From assembly GCF_001571385.1 (NCBI RefSeq), contig NZ_BCNW01000001.1, positions 1,984,001-2,048,000 on the forward strand: 64,000 nt of DNA. The letters are read 5' to 3'. The notes under the pieces are model-generated. The model saw only the letters and a program-made list of their open reading frames with translations. It was not told the origin of the DNA and did not search any database. This DNA comes from Methanofollis ethanolicus (lineage in GTDB: Archaea > Halobacteriota > Methanomicrobia > Methanomicrobiales > Methanofollaceae). Positions 25,610-33,291 of the stretch are shown piece by piece; the stretch's first letter is position 1; the number at the start of each line of letters is the position of its first letter. A program made the translations under genes and the position numbers.

Positions 25610-26587
25610 TTATGAATGGTCAGCGAGTTTTTCTTTTTCAAGGACCATAACCCTGCGGGTAAGGCTCTTGTGGACCCTCTGTTCATGGAACTGCAGTACG
25701 GTGAAATATTGTCCGGCGATCGGCCTGATGTCGCGGTGGGTGATGACGACGGCCCTCTTCCCGTCCTTGAGTACCCGCCTGACCTCCGTAAGGGCTCCCT
25801 CGTAGAGTTTGTTGAGGGTTTCGGCTTTGATGCAGACAGACTGGCCGTACGGGAAATCTGTCACGACGGCATCGACCGACGACGACCTGAGGGGGAGGGC
25901 GGTGGCGTCCGCAAGCATGAGGGCGGCGGCAGGGACGTTCAGGCGCGAGCCGCGGATCATGAGGGGGTCGAAGTCACTCCCGACGGCCCGCACGCCGATC
26001 ATCTCCCCTTCGAGGAGCATGCCGCCTGTGCCGCAGAAGGGGTCGCACATCACCTCACCGGGAGAGAGGAGGGAGAGGTTCACCATCGTGCGCGCCATTC
26101 TCGGCATCATGACGCCGGGGTGGAAGAAGGGCCGTGTTGCCGGGCCCCTGCTCTCGTAGGTACTCCGGAGGCCGCCCAGAATGATGCGGCCGAAGTAGCA
26201 CCTGTCCCCCGAGATCACGGCCCGGTAAATCACTTCAGGGGACCGGAGGGATACCGGGCCCTTGATGTGGCTCCCGATGAGCCTTTCCAGGTCGAGCTGG
26301 GAGGGATACTCACCGGGGCCGGGGATGACCTTCACCCGAGCCGCAAAGGGGCGGTCGGTGGAGAGAGCGAGGTCGTCGAGGAGGGCCGCCAGCGCCGGGG
26401 CGGTGGGAGCGCACTCGCCGAGATATTCCATGACCGTATGGGTGAGGGCGAGGCGGGCCGTGGCCGCCGGGTCGGGGCACTCAGCCACCGCGATCTGGGG
26501 GTGCCTGTCGGTGATCCGGCCCACGCATTCCAGTTCGGCAAAGGGGAGGGTTGGATGCTCTCCGGAGAGTTCAAAGAGCAGTTTCAT
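25610..26587 (-). CDS. tRNA (guanine-10-N2) dimethyltransferase, TrmG10 type
   Basis: The 325-aa product has an N-terminal THUMP-like RNA-binding domain (to about residue 150) and a Rossmann methyltransferase domain. Motif I is VMCDPFCGTGGMLLEGEMIG. The catalytic motif IV is DAVVTDFPYGQS at about residues 236-247, of the (D/N)PPY class used for exocyclic N2 methylation. Archaeal homologues methylate G10 of tRNA to m2G/m22G. The gene starts at an ATG just after a minus-strand CTATATATC box (about 26613-26621), so the message is nearly leaderless. It is divergent from an ArcS-like gene, another tRNA-modification candidate. Confidence 0.88.
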   Translation of the reverse strand: MKLLFELSGEHPTLPFAELECVGRITDRHPQIAVAECPDPAATARLALTHTVMEYLGECAPTAPALAALLDDLALSTDRPFAARVKVIPGPGEYPSQLDLERLIGSHIKGPVSLRSPEVIYRAVISGDRCYFGRIILGGLRSTYESRGPATRPFFHPGVMMPRMARTMVNLSLLSPGEVMCDPFCGTGGMLLEGEMIGVRAVGSDFDPLMIRGSRLNVPAAALMLADATALPLRSSSVDAVVTDFPYGQSVCIKAETLNKLYEGALTEVRRVLKDGKRAVVITHRDIRPIAGQYFTVLQFHEQRVHKSLTRRVMVLEKEKLADHS

Positions 26588-26720
26588 GACTACCCATTAA
26601 TAGGGGATTCTCAGATATATAGGGGCGTGCGAGGGCATATGACCACATCACGAAAGCAGAGGCACACGATTCGGTCAAAATCGGCATCCGCAAAGAATAT
26701 GGATTTTTTTTCGGAGCCCC

Positions 26721-27317
26721 ATGGTATCTGAGGAGAGAGAGCCGATCTGGGCCGGGACGCCTCCTTTCTTTCGCCCCGAGTTCGAGGAGGCCTTCCAGTT
26801 CATCATCAGGGACTATGTTGTCCGCGGGCGTGATGTCGCCATCTTCCTCCCCTGCTCTGTCCACAAGCCGTACAGCACGAGCCCGAGCCACCGTCTCTTC
26901 GACCGCGTGATCGCCGCCTCTATCTCCGCGGAAAGGGTCCATAAGGTCGTCTTCGGCACCTGCGGGGTGGTGCCGCGGGAACTGGAGAGGATGTATCCCT
27001 ATGCCTCGTACAGGTACATGCTCGGCCGCTCTCCCGACCCGGCGGTCCACCGGTCGTTCCTGCGGATCGAGACCGTCCGCGTCGCGGCGTACCTGGAGAA
27101 GACCCGCAGCACATACAGGCACCGGGTGGCCTACTGCCTGGGCGAGTTTCGGGAGGCGATGAAGGAGGCGTCGGCCCGCACGGGCGTGCCTGTCACTCTC
27201 GTGCCATCGGACGAGACGATCGCACGGTGCAGGGATCCGGACGCGAGATTCGCCGACGGCAGTCTGAGCACGCAGGAGTACCTGGACGAGTTCGGGGCGG
27301 TGCTCAGGGGTCTGTGA
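26721..27317 (+). CDS. Stand-alone DUF5591 (ArcS-like) protein
   Basis: The 198-aa product contains PCSVHKPYSTSPSH at residues 44-57. This is the hallmark of the DUF5591 domain found in the centre of archaeosine synthase ArcS. VVFGTCGVVPRELERMYPY follows, also as in ArcS. Full ArcS adds a TGT-like part and a PUA domain, both missing here, so this is either a separate subunit or a paralogue. ArcS attaches lysine to preQ0 on tRNA; RaSEA then completes archaeosine. The RaSEA-like gene at 7004 and the divergent TrmG10 gene make a tRNA-modification role credible, but it is inferred. Confidence 0.8.
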   Translation: MVSEEREPIWAGTPPFFRPEFEEAFQFIIRDYVVRGRDVAIFLPCSVHKPYSTSPSHRLFDRVIAASISAERVHKVVFGTCGVVPRELERMYPYASYRYMLGRSPDPAVHRSFLRIETVRVAAYLEKTRSTYRHRVAYCLGEFREAMKEASARTGVPVTLVPSDETIARCRDPDARFADGSLSTQEYLDEFGAVLRGL

Positions 27318-27322
27318 GGGGG

Positions 27323-27577
27323 TCAGACTAGGTCTCCCGCACACTGCCGCACGTAGGCGAGGAGTTCCCTGTCCTCGTCAGACGCCATCCTGAAGGACGA
27401 AAACGCGACCCTGAGGTTGTTCAGGTATTGAAGCACCAGTCTGTCCCGGCCGCCGGGCAAACGCTCTCTCAACGTCCGACCATCCATAGATCCGGCGAAG
27501 CATTTCTTCGTGGGGTGCGGCAGGTAGAACGTTTCGGTCGGGGACGACAACGGCGGGGCAAAGTACCCCTCACTCAC
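27323..27577 (-). CDS. Possible 84-aa protein overlapping the QueG-like gene
   Basis: The frame begins with ATGAGTGA, where the stop codon of the upstream QueG-like gene is embedded, so the two could be translationally coupled. The C-terminal part (RLVLQYLNNLRVAFSSFRM, then ASDEDRELLAYVRQCAGDLV) has the composition of a real helical protein, whereas the N-terminal 30 residues are less convincing. No family is recognised. It ends 5 nt from the convergent DUF5591 stop codon. Confidence 0.45.
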   Translation of the reverse strand: MSEGYFAPPLSSPTETFYLPHPTKKCFAGSMDGRTLRERLPGGRDRLVLQYLNNLRVAFSSFRMASDEDRELLAYVRQCAGDLV

Positions 27578-28265
27578 TTCTCTTCAGGTACTTCCTGGTC
27601 CACGGACATGCGACGATACACATCCCGCACACCAGGTCAAGTCCCCGTTCGTCGGCCATCTTACGGCAGTACATATAACACGCCCGACTGTCCCAGAAGG
27701 CATCCCGCTCGATTCCCGGTTCCCATTGCCTGCCTGAGGGGGCGGCGACCGGGCACGCGGTCCGGCACTCCTCGCACGTCCCGCAATATGAACGCTCGAC
27801 CGGTGCGTCCGGCGTGAGAGGCGCATCGGTGAGGACGGACGTAAACCTGATCGCAGAGCCGTAATCTCTGGTGACGAGCAGGGCGCACTTCCCCACCCAG
27901 CCGAGGCCGGCGCGGGTGGCGGCGGTCTTGTGCGGAAATTCGGCGGAAAGAGTCGTTGTATCGAAGTCGCCGGTCGTGGGAGAGATCCCGACGGCCCGGC
28001 AGCCCATCTTTTCGAGGTAAGCGACCACGCGTTCCTCCTGTGCCGCAAGCCTCGCGTTGACGGCGGTGTACTCCCGGCTATAGGCGACCGACGGGCCGGT
28101 TGCAAGCGTCCGCACAATTGTTGGGTCCAGAGCAAGACCCCAGACCACGGCGGTCCCGAGATCGGGGATGGGACTGAGGCCTTCAGGCGAGAGGTCGGCG
28201 ATCCCGGCAAGGGACGCACCGGCATCTGAGAGGAGGTCTCTGATACTGACGGTACAATCCTCCAT
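27570..28265 (-). CDS. QueG-like double 4Fe-4S cluster protein
   Basis: The 231-aa product starts MEDCTVSIRDLLSDAG. It has GISPTTGDFDTTTLSAEFPH and GLGWVGKCALLVTRDYGSAI, which mirror the cobalamin/substrate region of epoxyqueuosine reductase-like proteins. Two ferredoxin-like Cys sets follow: CGTCEECRTACPVAAP, then a CYMYC plus VCGMCIVACPW group. At 231 residues it is shorter than bacterial QueG (about 350), so it is a reduced member; archaea do not make queuosine, and its electron-transfer role is unknown. The start was chosen because a minus-strand ATATTTTATTG box lies about 27 nt upstream; the open frame extends further but overlaps the pseudogene region. Confidence 0.8.
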   Translation of the reverse strand: MEDCTVSIRDLLSDAGASLAGIADLSPEGLSPIPDLGTAVVWGLALDPTIVRTLATGPSVAYSREYTAVNARLAAQEERVVAYLEKMGCRAVGISPTTGDFDTTTLSAEFPHKTAATRAGLGWVGKCALLVTRDYGSAIRFTSVLTDAPLTPDAPVERSYCGTCEECRTACPVAAPSGRQWEPGIERDAFWDSRACYMYCRKMADERGLDLVCGMCIVACPWTRKYLKRSE

Positions 28266-28423
28266 CGTTCTGATTATAGAGGGCATCAATAAAATATGTG
28301 ATTGCTTCATTTTCCCGACACTGATGAGAGCGCAAATCCACCATCTCTCCTCATATTCTCCTGTCACCAAACCCCAGAACAGGTCTTCCAAAGCGCCCCT
28401 CTCTCCATGTAAGAATCCATGCA

Positions 28424-28460
28424 TTCGGGTGATGACGTCCGTTGTCAACCGCCCCCGTTA
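28424..28460 (+). pseudogene. Decayed fluoride riboswitch (5' half only)
   Basis: GGTGATGACGTCCGTTGTCA, followed by ACCGCC, matches the first half of the intact riboswitches at 33231 and 34210. The partner strand of the main helix (GACGTC or GACTTC) and the CTGATG element are missing; the sequence continues CCGTTACAGGATTCCTGG instead. It should not fold as a working switch. Confidence 0.6.
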
Positions 28461-28489
28461 CAGGATTCCTGGCGCCTTTTTTCGATTGG

Positions 28490-28648
28490 ACCTGCACTGC
28501 CATGAGACACCGTGCCGTCTCTCCTTCTCATGCAGTTGCAGGTTCACCCATGGACAGCCCATTCGCCACAGGAGGGCCAGGAGAAATGCAGATATGGACC
28601 CTTGTGGACACCGGTAGATTATCGGTTCCGTGCTTAGATGGTTCTTGA
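28490..28648 (+). pseudogene. Remnant of a crcB fluoride channel gene and leader
   Basis: The leader at 28490-28550 (GACCTGCACTGCCATGAGAC) resembles the crcB leader at 34273 (GACGTGCAATGCCATGGGAC). The coding start at 28586 (ATGCAGATATGGACCCTTGT) resembles the intact crcB start at 34420 (ATGCAAGCATGGATCATTGT). Similarity continues for about 60 nt, with a one-base deletion that breaks the frame and gives a stop at 28646-28648. Only about 20 codons remain. Confidence 0.65.
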
Positions 28649-28712
28649 TCTTCTGTTCTGTCCCGAAAACGGCGTCTTTGAGACGTACCCGGAGGCGGTT
28701 GAGGGCTCTTTT
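28648..28712 (-). pseudogene. Fragment resembling dnaJ
   Basis: Read on the minus strand this segment encodes [19 protein letters not shown]. The dnaJ gene at 43568-44704 encodes [20 protein letters not shown]. The nucleotide match includes TCTGTCCCGAA and GGAGGCGGT stretches. The segment starts where the crcB remnant stops. No larger part of dnaJ is present. Confidence 0.45.
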
Positions 28713-28761
28713 TTTGTATCGGGGAGTGCGGCGTTGTGCCGCGAAAAAAGTGTGGGTCTGT

Positions 28762-31700
28762 CTATCTCCTCTTCCTGAGCACGACCGCCGCGATGATGAG
28801 GGCGGCCGCCGCACCGCAGACGAGGACGAGCACGGAGGGGAACGGCTGGGAGGTCTCCGTCGGAGGAGAGGTCGTTTCGACCGTCGTCACCGGGGGGATG
28901 GGTTCGGTCGTCCCTGCCTGTGCGCCGGCGTCAGGGGTTTCGACCGCGACCGGTGCCGGGTCTCCGCCGATCGCAAAGAGGGAGAAGCCCGGACTCCTGG
29001 CCGAGAAGTACCAGAAGGTTGCGTCCTCCCCGATGACCTCGGTGGGGAGGGCCTGCCACGCGCCGTCGTGGTACCGGTACAGCACCACGTCTGCCGGGTC
29101 GAGGCTGTTCTCCTCCAGCCACGCCTTCGGGATGCTGAAGAAGATCAGGGTGCCTTCGATGGCGTCGTCGGTCGTGTGGTAGATCGTCACCTCGTCGTAC
29201 TCAAAGACCAGGCCAGCAGGGGCGTCGACGCCGGAGAGGAGGCCTGTCCGCCCGATCGTGACCAGCAGATTCGGGATCTCGGTTGCGGCCGTCACCCTGA
29301 TCTCGTAGATGGCCGGGCCCGAGAACGTGAGGGAGGCGTTGCCACCGGGCGGGATCTTCCCTGCCGACGCGGCGGATATGTCAGAGTGGCCGCCTCCGGA
29401 ACCGGAGGGGGATGACACAGGTTCGAGGGCGAAGGCGACGGGCACCGTCTCCCCCGGCACGACTGTCACCACCCTCTGTGCCGGCGTCACGTAGCCGTCG
29501 AGGGTGATGGTGACCATATGATCGCCGACAGGGAGGTAGAGGGAGGTGTCGGTTGTGCGGCCGATCATCACGCCGTCCAGGTGGACGGACGCCCCCGCGG
29601 GCGTCGAGGCGATCCCCACCGTCCCGCCGTACACCAGCGGGAGATAGTCGGTGCCGAGGTTCGGGATCTCCAGTGATTCGTCGCAGATGCCGTCGAAGTC
29701 AGCGTCCGTGCCGCTTTCTGAGATGTTCTGTGCGGGGTCATTCAGCCAGAGGTTGCCGCCGAGGTACGGGCCGCCCGCGATGTTCGTGCCGATGGTGCGA
29801 GCGGCATTGAGGACGCCGGTGGAGTTCTCAGCGTGGATGTTGGTGGGGTTCTCGAAGCGGCAGTCGGCGACGAAGGTGTCATTGCACCACGAGACGTACG
29901 TCCCGCCGCCGTCGGGTGCGTCGTTCCCGGTGAACGTCGTCCTCTCCACCGAGAGATTGTCGACCGCTCTGGCAGAGAGCGCACCGCCGGATACGTCTGC
30001 CGCGTTCCCGGCAAAGGTGCAGTCGGCGATGGTGAAGTGCTGTATGGGCACCCGGTATGAACGTAAGAACCCGCTGACATTGACCGCACCGCCTGCATGG
30101 GCGGCGCGGTTGCCGGCGAAGGCGGAGGTGTTGAGCGTGACGTCATCGCACTGATAGAAGTCTGCCCCGCCGCCGTAGTCCGCGCTGTTCCCGGTGAAGG
30201 AGAGGTCGGTGAGCATGGCTTCATCGCAGTCCACGAAGTATGCCCCGCCGCCGCCCCTCTCCGCGGTGTTGTTGGTGAAGGTGGAGCCGGCGAGCACGGC
30301 CGTGGGGAGCATGACGCGATTGGGTCCCTGGAAATATGCCCCGCCGCCTAAGAATGCGGAGTTGCCGGTGAGAGTGGTGTTGGTGAGCGTGGCGCAGGAG
30401 CCATCGGCAATGTAGAAGCGTGAGCCGCCGCCCTGGCTGGCGGCGGCGTTGTCGTTGAAGGTGGAGTCGGTGATCGTGACAGGCCCGCGTGAATACAAGA
30501 AGTCCGCGCCGCCGCCGCAACTGGAGGCACGGTTGCCGGTGACGGTGGTGTCGGTGAGCGCGGAGCCGTTGCAGAAGAGGAACTGTACCCCGCCGCCGAA
30601 TCGTGCGGCGTTGTCGGTGAAGGTGGTGTCGGTGAGCACGGAGTCGTTGCAGTACATGAACTGTGCCCCGCCGCCGTACCTGGTGGCGTTGTTGCCGGTG
30701 AACGCGGTTCTCTCGACCAGGAGGTCATTGACGTACGTGGCAGAGAGCGCACCGCCGGCTGCATCGGTCCCGTTCACCTTATTCCCGGAGAATGTGCAGT
30801 CGGCGATGGTGAGGTGCTTCAGGCGGTCTGTTTCACTCCCGGTAGCATTGATCCCGGCGCCGCTGCTTGTATCATTATTCAACCTGTTCCCGGAAATATT
30901 GAGGCCGCGGAAGGTGGCGTTGTCGGCAACAACGGTGAACGCGGGGGCGGTGTGCGAGGTGTTGGTGACGAGCGGTTGTGCGGGTGAGCCTTCCCAGCGT
31001 TTGACCATCACGTGGGGTTTGTCAATGACGACCCCGCCTTCGTACGCATGGCCTTCGACGCCCCAGATGTGGATGGTGTCGCCCGCGCCGAGATCGGGGA
31101 TTGCGGAGATGTTCGTGAAGTTGCCGTTACCCGGCATCGGCGAAACGTACCAGTCCATCGGGTGTTTGATCTCAATGAGGGCGAAGGCGAGGGGGGCGTT
31201 CGCACCGGGGGTGACGGAGATCCGCTTCTCGCCGGGGAGGTAGCCGTCCTTCCGCACCGAGACGGTGCGGTCGCCGACCGGGAGATAGAAGGCGTCGTTC
31301 GCGGTGCGGGTGGTGTTCGCGCCGTCAATGTAGACGAAGGCGTCGTCGGTGGGGGTGGCGGCGACTTGCACCGTGCCGCCGCCGTGTATCAGCGGGAGGG
31401 AGTCGGTGCCGAAGAGGTAGTCTGGGTCTTCTCTGTTGGTGATGTTCAGCGGTTGGTCGCAGATGCCGTCGAAGTCGTCGTCCGTCCCCCACCCGGAGAT
31501 GTTCTGGGCGGGGTCATTCAGCCAGACGTTGCCGCCGAGGTACGGCCCGCCGGCGATGTTCGTGCCGCGGGTGCGGGCGGCATTGAGGGTGGCGCCGAAG
31601 GACATCTCTGCATAGATGTTGGTGGGGTTGTCGAAGCGGCAGTTGGTAAGCGTGGCGGCACGGCAGGTCTCAAAATATACCCCCCCGCCGTGATCGGTTG

Positions 31701-32931
31701 CGGTGTTGCGGGCGAAGGTGGTGCTGGTTATGGTGGCGGCATTGGAATCATAGAACCATGCTCCGCCACCGTGCTCAGTTGCGGAGTTGCCGGTGAATTC
31801 GGTGTCGGTGAGCGTGGCGCGACGGCTGGAATAGAAGTATACTCCGCCGCCGTTGGTTGCGGAATTGCCGGTGAAGGTGGTGGCGGTGATCGTGGCGTCG
31901 GATGAAAGGGCGAAGTATGCCCCGCCGCCTCCGAATCGTGCGCTGTTGCCGATGAAGGAGGTTTTGGTGAGCGTGGCGGCATCGCAGAACTCGAAGTATG
32001 CCCCGCCGCCGTAGGGTGCGTCGTTCCCGACAAAGGTGCAGTCGATGATGGAGAGGCGCTCCAGGGGGGTGCCGGGACCTGTCCCTGTGGCGTAGATCCC
32101 GGCGCCGTCCTTATCGTTCAACTGGTTGTCCGAGATGTTGAGGCCGCGGAAGGTGGCGTTGTCGGCAACGACGGTGAAGGCCGACATGCCGGAGCGATTG
32201 GTGACGAGCGGTTGCACGGGAGACCCTTCCCACCGTTTGACCGTCACGTCGGGGACGTCGATGACGACGCCGCCCTCGTAGGTGTAGCCCTCGACACCCC
32301 AGATGTGGATGGTGTCGCCCGCGCCGATATCGGTGATATTCAGGAGACCGGTGACATTCTCATACGCGTGGGGGTTGCCGGTGCCCGGCACCGGGGAGAC
32401 GTACCAGTCCCTCGGGTGAGTGCCCGGCAGGGGGTCGGCCAGGACGACCACCGGGGCGGTCATCATGAGGGGGGGTATCTCCTCTGCAACGGCCTCGATC
32501 GCAGCGGTTTTCGCGAGGGGGACGGTGGTGTTTCTTGCAGTGAGGGCGACTGTGTGGGTGCCGGGTTGAAGGAACGTGTGGGTGAAGTCCGACCCGTTCC
32601 CGATCGCCGCGACGCCGTCGACCGTCCAGTTCCAGAGGTCGACCGTGAGGCCCGTCGCCGCCCCGGTGAACCGCACGGTGAGCGGCACCGGGCCGCCGGG
32701 GGGATCGGCAGTAATCGAGAGGACAAGCGCCGCGTCCGGGGGCGTCTCCATTTCCAGCGGGAGTGTGGTGTTCGCGACCATTTCGGCGGGCGCCAGAGTT
32801 TCAGGCGGGCTTGCGCCCTCTCCATCGCCGGAGACCGTGCCGATGATACAGGCCATGGCCACCAGCAGGACTGCGAAAAAAGGTATTTTTTTCGGGAAGG
32901 GGGGTATATTTCTCATTTCAGACCTCCGCAC
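28762..32931 (-). CDS. Large duplicated beta-helix surface protein with PEGA and PGF-pre-PGF domains
   Basis: The 1389-aa product has a signal peptide (about residues 1-36), a PKD-like domain (70-135) and a polymorphic-protein-type beta-helix with many FTGNSATNGGG repeats (175-510). A PEGA domain (about 535-600) follows, then a second, longer beta-helix (600-1080) and a second PEGA domain (1085-1150). The protein ends with a PGF-pre-PGF domain with SARSPGFSLFAIGG, a Thr/Pro linker and a membrane anchor (VLVCGAAAALIIAAVVL, then RKRR). The beta-helix/PEGA unit is plainly duplicated: AGDTIHIWGVEG and EGSPxQPLVTN occur in both halves. It is probably exposed on the S-layer and involved in adhesion. 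An alternative start is Met6. It has no operon partner. Confidence 0.88.
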   Translation of the reverse strand: MRRSEMRNIPPFPKKIPFFAVLLVAMACIIGTVSGDGEGASPPETLAPAEMVANTTLPLEMETPPDAALVLSITADPPGGPVPLTVRFTGAATGLTVDLWNWTVDGVAAIGNGSDFTHTFLQPGTHTVALTARNTTVPLAKTAAIEAVAEEIPPLMMTAPVVVLADPLPGTHPRDWYVSPVPGTGNPHAYENVTGLLNITDIGAGDTIHIWGVEGYTYEGGVVIDVPDVTVKRWEGSPVQPLVTNRSGMSAFTVVADNATFRGLNISDNQLNDKDGAGIYATGTGPGTPLERLSIIDCTFVGNDAPYGGGAYFEFCDAATLTKTSFIGNSARFGGGGAYFALSSDATITATTFTGNSATNGGGVYFYSSRRATLTDTEFTGNSATEHGGGAWFYDSNAATITSTTFARNTATDHGGGVYFETCRAATLTNCRFDNPTNIYAEMSFGATLNAARTRGTNIAGGPYLGGNVWLNDPAQNISGWGTDDDFDGICDQPLNITNREDPDYLFGTDSLPLIHGGGTVQVAATPTDDAFVYIDGANTTRTANDAFYLPVGDRTVSVRKDGYLPGEKRISVTPGANAPLAFALIEIKHPMDWYVSPMPGNGNFTNISAIPDLGAGDTIHIWGVEGHAYEGGVVIDKPHVMVKRWEGSPAQPLVTNTSHTAPAFTVVADNATFRGLNISGNRLNNDTSSGAGINATGSETDRLKHLTIADCTFSGNKVNGTDAAGGALSATYVNDLLVERTAFTGNNATRYGGGAQFMYCNDSVLTDTTFTDNAARFGGGVQFLFCNGSALTDTTVTGNRASSCGGGADFLYSRGPVTITDSTFNDNAAASQGGGSRFYIADGSCATLTNTTLTGNSAFLGGGAYFQGPNRVMLPTAVLAGSTFTNNTAERGGGGAYFVDCDEAMLTDLSFTGNSADYGGGADFYQCDDVTLNTSAFAGNRAAHAGGAVNVSGFLRSYRVPIQHFTIADCTFAGNAADVSGGALSARAVDNLSVERTTFTGNDAPDGGGTYVSWCNDTFVADCRFENPTNIHAENSTGVLNAARTIGTNIAGGPYLGGNLWLNDPAQNISESGTDADFDGICDESLEIPNLGTDYLPLVYGGTVGIASTPAGASVHLDGVMIGRTTDTSLYLPVGDHMVTITLDGYVTPAQRVVTVVPGETVPVAFALEPVSSPSGSGGGHSDISAASAGKIPPGGNASLTFSGPAIYEIRVTAATEIPNLLVTIGRTGLLSGVDAPAGLVFEYDEVTIYHTTDDAIEGTLIFFSIPKAWLEENSLDPADVVLYRYHDGAWQALPTEVIGEDATFWYFSARSPGFSLFAIGGDPAPVAVETPDAGAQAGTTEPIPPVTTVETTSPPTETSQPFPSVLVLVCGAAAALIIAAVVLRKRR

Positions 32932-33182
32932 AAACTGAAAACCAGCCCCCCGGCATGTGGGGTGATATCATGCCTTATGGGGGGCCGAGATTCGCGGAAT
33001 ATAATTTTCCGTGCTATATACGTTTTTATTTCAATCTCCGGGGGCCGCTTCTGATCGAAAAAAGTGCCATATGGCGACTAATTGTGTCTGCACGCCCATC
33101 GCTGTTCTCGATATATATTTCAGGGCGATTGAAATGACCGAAGAACTCTTTTCAGCATCCCGGCGCACCGGGCGCTGAATGG
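32932..33182. other. Intergenic stretch before the fluoride riboswitch
   Basis: No gene is visible. TATA-like runs occur near 33014-33020 (GCTATATACG) and 33108-33116 (GATATATATT). The first of these may belong to the surface protein's regulation. Confidence 0.35.
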
Positions 33183-33190
33183 CTTATATC
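33183..33190 (+). promoter_or_regulatory. TATA box of the riboswitch-controlled alpha-toroid gene
   Basis: CTTATATC lies about 40 nt before the riboswitch. An almost identical CTTATATCCG lies before the crcB riboswitch at 34181. Confidence 0.55.
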
Positions 33191-33228
33191 CGGTGCGTGC
33201 GAAGGAAACCCTGACCGATACACGGATG

Positions 33229-33276
33229 CAGGCGATGAAGTCCGCCGTCAACCGCCCTCCGGGCTGATGACTTCTG
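33229..33276 (+). promoter_or_regulatory. Fluoride riboswitch 1
   Basis: GGCGATGAAGTCCGCCGTCA, followed by ACCGCCCTCCGGGCTGATGA and CTTC, follows the crcB motif. P2 is GGCG/CGCC, the pseudoknot stem is GCCC/GGGC, and P1 is GAAGTC/GACTTC. Compared with the second switch, P1 has changed on both sides (GACGTC/GACGTC), which is compensatory. It ends 16 nt before the ATG at 33292, so it may mask the ribosome-binding site. Confidence 0.85.
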
Positions 33277-33291
33277 CATGGACTCAGTCGT

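Noticed and set aside
28762-32931. Periodic short repeats as a CRISPR-like array
   Set aside because: The repeats are in-frame, imperfect and encode beta-helix rungs (GGG turns); there are no unique spacers of constant length and no cas genes.
32660-33054. Plus-strand frames opposite the start of the giant surface gene
   Set aside because: They lie antisense to a clear signal peptide and PKD domain and have no recognisable features.
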